A stretch of DNA of 46,163 nt from contig NZ_PYCN01000039.1 in assembly GCF_003062295.1 (NCBI RefSeq), forward strand, positions 1 to 46,163. Reading direction: 5' to 3'. Of the stretch, positions 16,227 through 23,611 are shown one piece after another. The position numbers and the translations under genes are program-made. The notes beneath the pieces were generated by a model. The model had not been told where the DNA came from. It made no database searches and was given only the letters and a program-made list of their open reading frames with translations. Numbering within the stretch: position 1 is the first letter of the stretch; the number at the start of each line of letters is the position of its first letter. The stretch is from Bradyrhizobium algeriense. GTDB lineage: Bacteria; Pseudomonadota; Alphaproteobacteria; Rhizobiales; Xanthobacteraceae.

Positions 16227-16916
16227 TCAGTAACAGGGCGGATAGGGGTAGTAGCCGCACACAGGCCGCGCGTACGGATACGGCGCGACGTAAGGCGCAG
16301 CGTACGCGGCCGCGCCATAGGCGGCGGCACCAACGGCACCGGCATACATCGCGCCCCGGAATGCCGAACGCCGTGCGACGCCGGCAAACGACATTGGCGT
16401 GAACGGCCGGCCGATGATGTCAATGAACAGCGCCGCCCCACCGTCCGCGCCGGCGATATCCCCTTCGAGGGTCTGAACGGCAAACGTCAGCTTATCGCCC
16501 TCGAGCTTCGGGTTCTTCAGCACCACGACTGCGTCCTTCACGGCGCCGTCCTTGCCGAACACGGACAAGGTCGCATTCGGAGGATTCTTGGTAAAGCTAT
16601 CGTCGCCCGATCCCCATTCCGCGATGACGTCGGCGGTGGGCTGATGGCCAGCGGATCGCACCGGGCGGTCGGCAAATATGATGGAGTTTGGGGCAACGCC
16701 CATCAGCACCAACGTGTCACCCTGCAACGTCGCCGCACGGGAATTGAGCACGAACAGCGAGGGGACAATCTCAGGCTTGGCTGCTGCGGCCGGAGCACCA
16801 ATCGTTTTCAACGCGGACGGGGCCTGTGCGGTTTGGGCACTGGCCGTTGCCATGCTGCCCAGTATCGCCGTTACGGCGAGCAGTCCGGCCATCTGAACAA
16901 GTCTTGCACTCGTCAT
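16227..16916 (-). CDS. Exported protein with GRPFTPMSFAGVARR motif, unknown
   Basis: This 229-residue protein has a signal peptide (about 1-27, ending ATASAQ). A central region of about 120 residues (IVPSLFVLNSRAATLQGDTL; GSGDDSFTKNPPNATLSVFG) resembles no domain I know. A C-terminal block IIGRPFTPMSFAGVARRSA is followed by an Ala/Tyr-rich hydrophobic stretch and the tail CGYYPYPPCY. The same GRP-TPMS-AGVARR block occurs in the protein at 19029-19352. I chose ATG 16916, with GGAG 9 bp upstream. A CCGATTTTGCATAG-type box lies 80 bp upstream. Confidence 0.75.
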   Translation of the reverse strand: MTSARLVQMAGLLAVTAILGSMATASAQTAQAPSALKTIGAPAAAAKPEIVPSLFVLNSRAATLQGDTLVLMGVAPNSIIFADRPVRSAGHQPTADVIAEWGSGDDSFTKNPPNATLSVFGKDGAVKDAVVVLKNPKLEGDKLTFAVQTLEGDIAGADGGAALFIDIIGRPFTPMSFAGVARRSAFRGAMYAGAVGAAAYGAAAYAAPYVAPYPYARPVCGYYPYPPCY

Positions 16917-16996
16917 GTCTACTTCTCCGTTGGGATTCGGGTTATCGCTAATATGCCGTTGGTCGCGGGGACTATGGGTGCCTGATGAAGGGTGGA

Positions 16997-17010
16997 CTAT
17001 GCAAAAACGA
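16997..17010 (-). promoter_or_regulatory. CCGATTTTGCATAG-type box, gene 16227-16916
   Basis: On the minus strand it reads TCGTTTTTGCATAG, 12 of 14 matches to the consensus, ending 80 bp before the ATG at 16916 and pointing towards it. It is one of ten boxes in the region. Confidence 0.65.
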
Positions 17011-17180
17011 ACCGACCGATAAACATAAAGCGAGTCGCCGTCAGTACCGGACGACGCATTCGAAATCCGACATGGCTTGTCAGCATATCGACAGCTTCGA
17101 TATGCCTGCGGCATGCAAATGTCCGCGTTGCCGAACCACAACGATTTTCACGACTGGTGCTTGAGCTCGGGCGTGACTCA

Positions 17181-17285
17181 TCACGCGTAGCCGGCTTTTG
17201 ATTGTGCGAGTTTGAGGAACGTCAGATAGTTGGCTGCGAGCTTGTCCCACCGGGCAGCGTACTCACGCTCTGTGGTATCGCTCAC
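17181..17285 (-). pseudogene. C-terminal remnant of IS5-family-like transposase
   Basis: A 34-codon stretch on the minus strand reads TEREYAARWDKLAANYLTFL and ends KLAQSKAGYA before a stop. This resembles the C-terminal end of IS5-type transposases (R-DKLA-NYL-). No other part of the transposase is seen, so it is only a scar in the roughly 500-bp gap between the genes at 16916 and 17413. Confidence 0.4.
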
Positions 17286-17412
17286 GATACCCCTTGCCGA
17301 TTGCTGCTTCAAAACCTGTGAATCACGCCCGAACTCGCGTCGGCCAAAAAGAGGTCGGCATGAGTTCGAGCGCTAAGTTACTTTCCAGGCAGCATGATCG
17401 GTCCAAGTACCA

Positions 17413-18855
17413 TCAAACCCGCTTGATACCGGGCGGCTGCCATGTCCCTTCGCCCGCGGGCAGAATCGACGGCGGTGTGGGCTTCGGCCAATACAGACGC
17501 ATCACGAGATAGATCTTGTCATCTGGCGCCGGAAGCCAATTGGCTTCCTTGTCGGCGCCGGGGCTGTCTTTTTGAATGTACAGGGTCAGCGAGCCGTCTG
17601 CGTCCTTTTTCATCGCCGGCAACATCGGAGAGTTGATGAGGTAGCGATTGATCGGGTTCTTGACCAGGAGCTGGCTCTTGCCGTCGTACATCGTCACGGA
17701 CCAAAACGCATTCACTGGCGGCAATTGGCCGGGCGGGAATGTGATTGTATACTTGTGCTTGCTGCCGTCGAGCGGCTCACCGGTCGCGTCCGTTCGGGTA
17801 TAGGGGTACATGGCTTCTACGGCATCGTTGCCCAAGAGACCGCCCTTGGCAGATCCGGCCCGCATCACCCAATCACCGTTGTAGAAGGCCTCGTCGCCAA
17901 AGAACGAGCCGACGTTCCAGCCGTTGATGTTTTTGTTTCCGCCGGCCAGCCATTTGTCGACCTTGGCGTCGCCCTGCTTCATGCCCACCAGGATTTCGGC
18001 TTTATGTTCGAGCGATAGATCCTTGAACACGAAGGTCTTGCCGGGACCGATACCAATCTTGGCAAGTTTCGCGCGGATCGCCTTGTCCCTTGACGTCTCA
18101 GGGACGAATTGCAGGGCTGCGTCGAGATATTGAAAGAAGTTATCCTTAATCCCGGCCGTGGTGGCGGGCAGGAAATCGATCTTCGGCGCGGCAGGCGGGG
18201 CCGGACGCTTAAGAAAGCCGGAAAGCGGCTGCGCCTTGTAGCCGGCCTGAATTTTCTCGACGTTCGGCATGTCGCCGGGATTGAAAAGTTGAGTACGGAT
18301 TAGAGCAAGCGAGAACGGCGTCGTAGATCGAAAGACCTTCTTGATTCCGGGAGGCGTTTCACCTTTCCAGTCAGGAGCGACCACCAGATAGTCGCCCGAC
18401 TCGGCCCCCGTGGCGCGGGTACCGATGTAGCCATAATTATAGGTATTGCCGTCGATGAGCTGGACCGCGTAGTAGCGGGCCCTATCTATCATCGGCACCG
18501 AGACAACCATCGGTTCAGCGCGCAAATCCAGCCACAGTATTGAGTACGGGGTGTCGCTGTTCGGCGTGATGACTGCCGTATCCGCGGGGGTGGCGACATG
18601 GTGGTCATTGTGAATCACGTTGAACGGCGCCTTGAACTGGCTGCCCTTTGTGTCCACAGCGAACTCATTCATGACAGCGTAGTTCATCACCAGCGGTAAG
18701 CCGTAGATGAAGCCTTCTTCGGCAATGTCCTTGGCCTCAAGCAGATTGGGCCATTCGGCCTTGTACTGCGCCATCACCGGGGTGTACTTCGCCGTCGTGA
18801 CGGCGAGCGCGGCGATGGCCGCGGTGGAGCGAAGTAACTCTCGCTTCGTAAACAT
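17413..18855 (-). CDS. DUF1254/DUF1214 exported protein
   Basis: This 480-residue protein has an export signal (about 1-29) starting MFTKRELLRSTAAIAALAVT. The DUF1254 domain covers roughly residues 45-180 (EEGFIYGLPLVMNYAVMNEF; VITPNSDTPYSILWLDLRAE). The DUF1214 domain lies near the C-terminus (FPPGQLPPVNAFWSVTMYDG; LYIQKDSPG). The family is common in soil bacteria and often linked to envelope or stress regulons; its biochemical function is unknown to me. The ribosome site GGAAGGA precedes ATG 18855. A box lies 64 bp upstream in the same orientation. No co-transcribed partner is evident. Confidence 0.88.
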   Translation of the reverse strand: MFTKRELLRSTAAIAALAVTTAKYTPVMAQYKAEWPNLLEAKDIAEEGFIYGLPLVMNYAVMNEFAVDTKGSQFKAPFNVIHNDHHVATPADTAVITPNSDTPYSILWLDLRAEPMVVSVPMIDRARYYAVQLIDGNTYNYGYIGTRATGAESGDYLVVAPDWKGETPPGIKKVFRSTTPFSLALIRTQLFNPGDMPNVEKIQAGYKAQPLSGFLKRPAPPAAPKIDFLPATTAGIKDNFFQYLDAALQFVPETSRDKAIRAKLAKIGIGPGKTFVFKDLSLEHKAEILVGMKQGDAKVDKWLAGGNKNINGWNVGSFFGDEAFYNGDWVMRAGSAKGGLLGNDAVEAMYPYTRTDATGEPLDGSKHKYTITFPPGQLPPVNAFWSVTMYDGKSQLLVKNPINRYLINSPMLPAMKKDADGSLTLYIQKDSPGADKEANWLPAPDDKIYLVMRLYWPKPTPPSILPAGEGTWQPPGIKRV

Positions 18856-18918
18856 CAGAAAATTCCTTCCGGTTCGTGCCTGTCATCAAGTGAGTTTCGT
18901 AGCCTGTGCGATGGTTGG

Positions 18919-18932
18919 CTATACGAAATCCG
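18919..18932 (-). promoter_or_regulatory. CCGATTTTGCATAG-type box, DUF1254 gene
   Basis: On the minus strand it reads CGGATTTCGTATAG (11 of 14 to consensus), ending 64 bp before ATG 18855 and oriented with the gene. Confidence 0.6.
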
Positions 18933-19028
18933 CCTATTCAGTCCGTCTGGATCTAGACAGAGGTCCTGCAGCCAGATCTCATGATCTCGCAGCGCGCGGC
19001 AGATCTCATTCACCGCGCATTGCCGGTC

Positions 19029-19352
19029 CTAATAACAGCGCGTGTAAATGCGCCCGTAGGGATCGACCGCCTGAACGCAACGCGCCGGAGCAACCGGCGC
19101 AGGCGCCACCACGACCGGCGCCGCATAGGCAGCTCCCGCCGCCACTGCGCCCACGGCAACGGCGCGTCGTGTCGTGCGGCGGGCCACGCCGGCATAGCTC
19201 ATTGGCGTAAGCGGTCGCCCGATCCTCGCCTCAGCCGACGAAACCAGAGCTGCGTTCGGATCCAACGGTGATTGCCCGTTCCACAACAGCGCCGCGACGC
19301 CAGCGATCGTGACAGTCGAGAGACGAATGAGAGTTTTCGATATGCAGATCAT
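19029..19352 (-). CDS. Small exported protein with GRPLTPMSYAGVARR motif
   Basis: This 107-residue protein has an N-terminal hydrophobic segment. Residues about 43-57 carry IGRPLTPMSYAGVARRTTRR, then an Ala/Val-rich segment (AVAVGAVAAGAAYAAP) and a Cys-containing tail ending RIYTRCY. The central block is shared with the protein at 16227, suggesting an uncharacterised domain. AGGAG lies 7 bp upstream of ATG 19352, which overlaps the stop of the DUF2092 gene (ATGA), so the two are co-translated and may act together in the envelope. Confidence 0.75.
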   Translation of the reverse strand: MICISKTLIRLSTVTIAGVAALLWNGQSPLDPNAALVSSAEARIGRPLTPMSYAGVARRTTRRAVAVGAVAAGAAYAAPVVVAPAPVAPARCVQAVDPYGRIYTRCY

Positions 19353-20149
19353 TTCTTGGCTCCTGCATTGGTGATGCCGTGCGGCACTTCGTCGATGTCG
19401 CCGAGTTCAGCCAGCGACAGCTTCTTGGCGGACTGTTCCGGCTTGAATGCAAACGCATCCGCCGGCAGATCGGTCTTCCATTCCTTGATGCGCAGGATGT
19501 ACTGCGGCGCTTCGCCTACGCCCTTGCTGGTGATCACATACTTGCGCGGGATTGGCCTGGCGCCGGACTCGATCCAGATCTGCCAATCAGTTTCAATGTT
19601 GCGGAATGCGAGATGATCGCACTCGACGCCGTCGATGACGCCTTTGCCGATCACGGTGCCTTCGACAACGTCCGCTATAATCACGTCGAAGACGTTCGGC
19701 AGGAGCAGGTCCGCCCCGGGGGCCACGATGCCGTTCTTCTCGCGCAGCACGTCGATCAGTTGATCGGCAGTCCCCTCGGCTTCGATCTGTGCGTAGTTCT
19801 TGCTATCCTTGTCATTCACGGTGACCAGCTTGCCATCGAACACGACTTCGACATCTCGATAGCCGCCGGTGCGCGTGGCGCGGAGCTTGTCCGGACGGCT
19901 CAGTTGCACCTGCCCGGAGCTGGTGAACTGAATCTTCTGCAAGGTGGAGGTGATGACTTCGATGTCGGAGTCGTAGGTGACCGATATGGTCTTCTGGCTC
20001 GCCACATAGTCCGACATTGCCTTGAGAAGTTTTCCCGCGCCATCCTCCTGAGCGCGTGCCTGTGGTATGCTCGAAACAAACATGGCCAACGCCAGCCCGG
20101 CCACGCCGAGGCTAAACGCCCCGGCTTTGCATATCGACGCCTGGCTCAT
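19349..20149 (-). CDS. DUF2092 (LolA-like) exported protein
   Basis: This 266-residue protein has a signal peptide ending near ARAQ. The rest follows the DUF2092 family: AGKLLKAMSDYVASQKTISVTYDSDIEVI, a middle with QFTSSGQVQLSRPDKLRATRTGG, and a C-terminal part with VIGKGVIDGVECDHLAFRN, WQIWIESGARPIPRKYVIT and YILRIKEWKTD. The fold is related to lipoprotein carrier proteins (LolA/LolB type); the ligand is unknown. I chose ATG 20149 because AAGGAG lies 6 bp upstream. A box lies about 80 bp upstream. It is in an operon with the small protein that follows. Confidence 0.88.
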   Translation of the reverse strand: MSQASICKAGAFSLGVAGLALAMFVSSIPQARAQEDGAGKLLKAMSDYVASQKTISVTYDSDIEVITSTLQKIQFTSSGQVQLSRPDKLRATRTGGYRDVEVVFDGKLVTVNDKDSKNYAQIEAEGTADQLIDVLREKNGIVAPGADLLLPNVFDVIIADVVEGTVIGKGVIDGVECDHLAFRNIETDWQIWIESGARPIPRKYVITSKGVGEAPQYILRIKEWKTDLPADAFAFKPEQSAKKLSLAELGDIDEVPHGITNAGAKK

Positions 20150-20229
20150 AACGCTCTCCTTGTTGATCACGATGATTGCGGCGAATGGTCTCGCTCGCCG
20201 GCCACCATGGAGAAGTCACGCTGCATCGA

Positions 20230-20243
20230 CTATGCAAAAACCG
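20230..20243 (-). promoter_or_regulatory. CCGATTTTGCATAG-type box, DUF2092 operon
   Basis: On the minus strand it reads CGGTTTTTGCATAG (12 of 14), oriented towards ATG 20149. It is paired back to back with the box at 20277 that serves the divergent gene. Confidence 0.7.
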
Positions 20244-20276
20244 AACGGCGACTGTTTGGTACGAAGATTTTTCACA

Positions 20277-20290
20277 CGGATTTTGCATAG
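20277..20290 (+). promoter_or_regulatory. CCGATTTTGCATAG-type box, HlyD-family gene
   Basis: CGGATTTTGCATAG (13 of 14) on the plus strand, ending 61 bp before the GTG at 20352. The divergent partner box lies 33 bp away on the other strand. Confidence 0.7.
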
Positions 20291-20351
20291 CGCGCATTGA
20301 TAGATTGCCGGCTAATGGCGATCTCGTACCCGAACGATGGGGAGCTCCGCC

Positions 20352-21461
20352 GTGGTCATTATCCTGAGCCTTTATATCGCTGCGATGTGGGCGGTATTCT
20401 CCAAGTTCAAACTTGTGCGCTGGGGCTGGTTGTCGGGTACCATTTCGCTCCTCATCGGCGGGTTTATCCTCGCAACATTTCTTGCGTTTTTTAACTATCT
20501 GACGCCCTCGGGGCGCGTGACGGTGACCGGCCGCGTGGTGGAAGTGACGCCGAACGTGACGGGGCAGATCGTCGCAATCCCGGTCAAGCCGAACGTGCCA
20601 GTGAAGCAGAATGACGTGCTGTTCCAGATTGACCCGGCGCCTTTTCAGTACAAGGTCACGCAGTTGCAGGCGTCGCTCGCCGCCGCAAAGCAGAACGCCG
20701 AAATATTGAAATCGAATTACGATCAGGCGACGGCGAATGTCGCGGGGCTCACCGCGCAGGCCGCCTACAACAAGAAGCGTCTCGCGGACATCGAGACGCT
20801 TGCCGCCGACGAAGCCAACACGCAATTCCAGGCGCAGGACAAGCAGGTCCAGTACGAGACGGTGTCGGCGCAACTCGTCGCGGCCAAGGCTGCGCAGCAA
20901 AGCGCCAGACTCGCGCTGGATTCCGAGATCGGAGGCGTCAATACCACGGTCGCGCAGCTCCAGGCGCAACTCGATAACGCGGCTTGGGAATTGTCGCAGA
21001 CGGACGTTCGTGCGCCCGCCGACGGCTATGTTACCGGGGTCGCATTGACGGTCGGCGACCGGGCGTTGCAGGCGCGTTCGGCGATGTCGTTAATTGTCGA
21101 GAAGGAGATCACGCTGGTCGGCATGTTCTCGCAAAACGGCTTTCAGACCATCAAGGAAGGTGCGGCCGTCGATATCGTTTTCGACAATGTGCCGGGCCGC
21201 ATTTATCGCGCAAAGATCATCGGAATTCCGAAAGGCATAGGTCAGGGGCAGATCGCCGCGTCGGGGACGCTGGCGCGCACGAGCGCGCTTGGTGGCGCGT
21301 CGGCTTTCCCGGCGGTGATTTCCATTCCGGACGAAATGAGCCGCGACTCGCTCCGGCTGGGCATGTCCGGAAGCGCCACCGCGTTCGCCGCAAATGCAGG
21401 GGTTATTGGCCTGCTTGCGTCCATTCTGGTCTGGGTCAGCTCGTATACGGCTTACCTCTGA
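20352..21461 (+). CDS. HlyD-family membrane fusion protein
   Basis: This periplasmic adaptor has about 369 residues. Two membrane segments come first (VVIILSLYIAAMWAVF and GTISLLIGGFILATFLAFF). Then come the biotinyl-lipoyl half (TGRVVEVTPNVTGQIVAIPVKPN), a long alpha-helical hairpin rich in Ala and Gln (about 100-215), the second lipoyl half (TDVRAPADGYVTGVALTVGD) and a beta domain. A further hydrophobic C-terminus is unusual for the family. GGGGAG 7 bp before GTG 20352 favours that start over ATG 20337. No inner-membrane pump or outer-membrane channel gene adjoins it, so it may work with partners elsewhere. Confidence 0.88.
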   Translation: MVIILSLYIAAMWAVFSKFKLVRWGWLSGTISLLIGGFILATFLAFFNYLTPSGRVTVTGRVVEVTPNVTGQIVAIPVKPNVPVKQNDVLFQIDPAPFQYKVTQLQASLAAAKQNAEILKSNYDQATANVAGLTAQAAYNKKRLADIETLAADEANTQFQAQDKQVQYETVSAQLVAAKAAQQSARLALDSEIGGVNTTVAQLQAQLDNAAWELSQTDVRAPADGYVTGVALTVGDRALQARSAMSLIVEKEITLVGMFSQNGFQTIKEGAAVDIVFDNVPGRIYRAKIIGIPKGIGQGQIAASGTLARTSALGGASAFPAVISIPDEMSRDSLRLGMSGSATAFAANAGVIGLLASILVWVSSYTAYL

Positions 21462-21482
21462 CCAACCCGGCAAATACAAATA

Positions 21483-21506
21483 AAGGTGCTTAGGTAGGGG
21501 CACCTT
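21483..21506 (+). terminator. Possible hairpin after HlyD-family gene
   Basis: AAGGTGC and GCACCTT pair over 7 bp with a 10-nt loop, 21 bp after the stop at 21461. No T run follows, so terminator function is uncertain. Confidence 0.35.
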
Positions 21507-21673
21507 GGCACAAATTGCCATATTGCGGGACCGCACAGCGACGGAGCCTTAGCGTTGACCGCTTCGGCGCGCCCCGGTAAATCTTCCGACACCCAAACGT
21601 TGAATGGCTTCAGCCTGCCCGCGCCTGATGTTGTCCAATAGGCTCCTACGCGGAGTGGAAGATTAGTGCTGGA

Positions 21674-22321
21674 ATGACGGCAGCGCCTGTAGTTCACATC
21701 GTTGACGACGACGCATCGTTTCGCGGTGCGATCTCGCGCGTGCTGGAACTATCGGGCTATGCGGTGGCGGACTATGATTCCGCAAGTTGCTTTCTGCGTT
21801 CGATTGAGAACGCCAAGCCAGGTTGCATCCTGCTCGACGTGAACATGCCATCGGTTAATGGGTTACAGCTCCAGGAAGAACTCGCGAAGCTGTCGATGCG
21901 TTGGCCGATCGTTTTCATGTCGGGCCGGGGTGACGTTCCCACCAGCGTGCGGGCGATCAAGGCCGGCGCCGAAGATTTCCTGCTGAAACCTGTAGCCAGA
22001 GAGACCTTGCTGGATACGATAGGTCGCGCGCTGGCCAGCTTTGCCGCGACGAAGCAGCAACAGGACCAGATCAATTCGCTCAGATCCCTGATTGTGACCC
22101 TGACGCCCCGGGAAAGCGAGGTCTTTGCGCTGATGGTTCGCGGCAAAATGAACAAGCAGATTGCCTTTGAGCTCGGCACCTCCGAGCGAACCATCAAGGC
22201 GCATCGACGTATGGTGATGGAAAAGCTGCAGGTTCAGACGTTTGCGGAGGCCGTCTCCGTCGCCGAGAGGATCGGACTGTTGGCGCCGTCGGCCGCCACG
22301 AATGCCGAAAATCCCCGATAG
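21674..22321 (+). CDS. FixJ-type response regulator (receiver plus LuxR HTH)
   Basis: This 215-residue transcription factor has a receiver domain at 1-125, with the acidic triad VHIVDDDAS, phospho-acceptor Asp55 in CILLDVNMP, a Ser in FMSGRGDVP and Lys in DFLLKPV. A LuxR/GerE-type HTH occupies about 140-200 (LTPRESEVFALMVRGKMNKQIAFELGTS with ERTIKAHR following). It resembles the FixJ family of rhizobial regulators. No kinase gene adjoins it; the nearest is at 12806. It has no upstream box of its own, which would fit a regulator of the boxed genes, though that is only inference. Confidence 0.92.
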   Translation: MTAAPVVHIVDDDASFRGAISRVLELSGYAVADYDSASCFLRSIENAKPGCILLDVNMPSVNGLQLQEELAKLSMRWPIVFMSGRGDVPTSVRAIKAGAEDFLLKPVARETLLDTIGRALASFAATKQQQDQINSLRSLIVTLTPRESEVFALMVRGKMNKQIAFELGTSERTIKAHRRMVMEKLQVQTFAEAVSVAERIGLLAPSAATNAENPR

Positions 22322-22399
22322 GGAATTTTCGAGCAAGCCCGCCAAACCATCATCGCGAGACGAATCATCGTCCATGTCGGTCTCAAAAGCGGCGGCTGC

Positions 22400-22413
22400 C
22401 CGATTTTGCATAG
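22400..22413 (+). promoter_or_regulatory. CCGATTTTGCATAG box, DUF3551 gene
   Basis: Exact CCGATTTTGCATAG, ending 92 bp before the TTG start at 22506. It is identical over 14 bp to the boxes at 23532 and (minus strand) 26650. Confidence 0.75.
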
Positions 22414-22505
22414 GCAGTGCGCCATCGCCCTCCTAGGGTTCTCGCTCAAGATGAAACCTCAATTGAGGCTGACGGCATGACGCTTGCCAGCCAAGGAATA
22501 AGATT

Positions 22506-22802
22506 TTGAAGCCGAACTGGATAACAACGCTACTTGTTCTCGCCGCTATCCAATGCCCGGCAAGCGCATATGCGCAGGTTTCGACCCGATTCCCGTTCTG
22601 CCTGCAAGGTGATGATTATCCGGGCTGGAGCAACTGTAGCTTCATCAGCTATCAGCAATGCCAAGCCTCGGCGTCCGGCACGTTCGACGAATGTCTGGCA
22701 AACCCGTGGTACCAACCTGGCGACAACGCCACGCCGGCGCCCGATCAAAACGCGGGCGGCCCAGGTATATCTCCCCTGCCCATCGGCCCCCCACCCAACT
22801 GA
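22506..22802 (+). CDS. DUF3551-type small exported protein
   Basis: This 98-residue protein has a signal peptide (ALDSGEN-free; TTLLVLAAIQCPASAYA) and a DUF3551-like core: FPFCLQGDDYPGWSNCSFISYQQC, then the pattern ending CLANPWY. Four cysteines probably form disulphides. The tail is Pro/Gly rich. The start is TTG at 22506, with AAGGAA 8 bp upstream; I see no in-frame ATG between the box and the mature part. DUF3551 proteins are numerous in Bradyrhizobium and their function is unknown. It lies downstream of the FixJ-type gene but has its own box. Confidence 0.75.
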   Translation: MKPNWITTLLVLAAIQCPASAYAQVSTRFPFCLQGDDYPGWSNCSFISYQQCQASASGTFDECLANPWYQPGDNATPAPDQNAGGPGISPLPIGPPPN

Positions 22803-22991
22803 CGCACCAACTTCAGTGGTGTTGGAATGCTTGCTCCGGAATCGGCCAAGACGAGGCCAGCGGCGTGCCATTCTGAAACGGCCGCGCTGCCGCGACGTTG
22901 CCCTCAAGGACAATATGCGGGGATATCGAGCTGTGGTGTTTTGGCGCCGGGCAGAACTTTCTGCCGTGTTCTAGCGAAATGCGGGGCCACG

Positions 22992-23444
22992 ATGAGAATT
23001 TATCCCTCTGCCAATACAGGGACGCAAACTCCCGGCGCCGTGCCCGTCAGCTCCAGCCGGGATCTCGTCGAGCGGGCTGAGGTTCTGGTGCTCGCCGAAG
23101 TTGACCAGCCCCTCCCGATCTCGGCTCTTTGCGCCGCTCTTTCGGTGAGCGAGTGCAGGCTTCGCAAGGCATTTCGCAGGGTCCGTGGCCTTCCGCCCTG
23201 CCGGCATCTTCGAATGCTGCGATTGTCACAGGCCAGACGCGCGCTGATGGACACAGACAGCGGCCTCTCGACTGTGACAGAAATTGCTACCGGCTTTGGG
23301 TTCCTGGAATTGGGACGCTTCTCGGTTGAGTACCGAAGAGCGTTTGGCGAAAGCCCCTCTCAAACTCTGCAACGCGCATCGAGTGCAAGTGCGGACTTGG
23401 TCCGGACCGCTGCGCAACAAGACCGCGTCGAATTTTATGCGTGA
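22992..23444 (+). CDS. Short AraC-type HTH regulator
   Basis: This 150-residue protein is essentially one AraC/XylS DNA-binding domain. The first HTH is LPISALCAALSVSECRLRKAFRRVRG, the linker helix PPCRHLRMLRLSQARRALM, and the second HTH STVTEIATGFGFLELGRFSVEYRRAFGESPS. No ligand-binding domain is present, as in MarA/SoxS-type regulators. The start ATG 22992 has a modest ribosome site (GCGGGG). The gene sits inside the cluster of boxed genes and lacks a box itself. AraC-type proteins bind asymmetric sites, which fits the orientation-dependent box, so this is a second candidate for the box-binding factor. Confidence 0.82.
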   Translation: MRIYPSANTGTQTPGAVPVSSSRDLVERAEVLVLAEVDQPLPISALCAALSVSECRLRKAFRRVRGLPPCRHLRMLRLSQARRALMDTDSGLSTVTEIATGFGFLELGRFSVEYRRAFGESPSQTLQRASSASADLVRTAAQQDRVEFYA

Positions 23445-23531
23445 AAATTCGCACGGCGCATCTCGCGCCCAAGGCGCGACAACCTGAGCGTGACATTAGA
23501 GCCACAGCCAGGAATCGACGTGGATAAACAA

Positions 23532-23545
23532 CCGATTTTGCATAG
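23532..23545 (+). promoter_or_regulatory. CCGATTTTGCATAG box, outer-membrane protein gene
   Basis: Exact 14-bp consensus, ending 66 bp before the ATG at 23612 and oriented with the gene. Confidence 0.75.
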
Positions 23546-23611
23546 TCATTGCCAGCACTCGGATGCTCAATTGCGACCCTGGGCACGGTGATATTGAGGA
23601 TGACATTGCAG

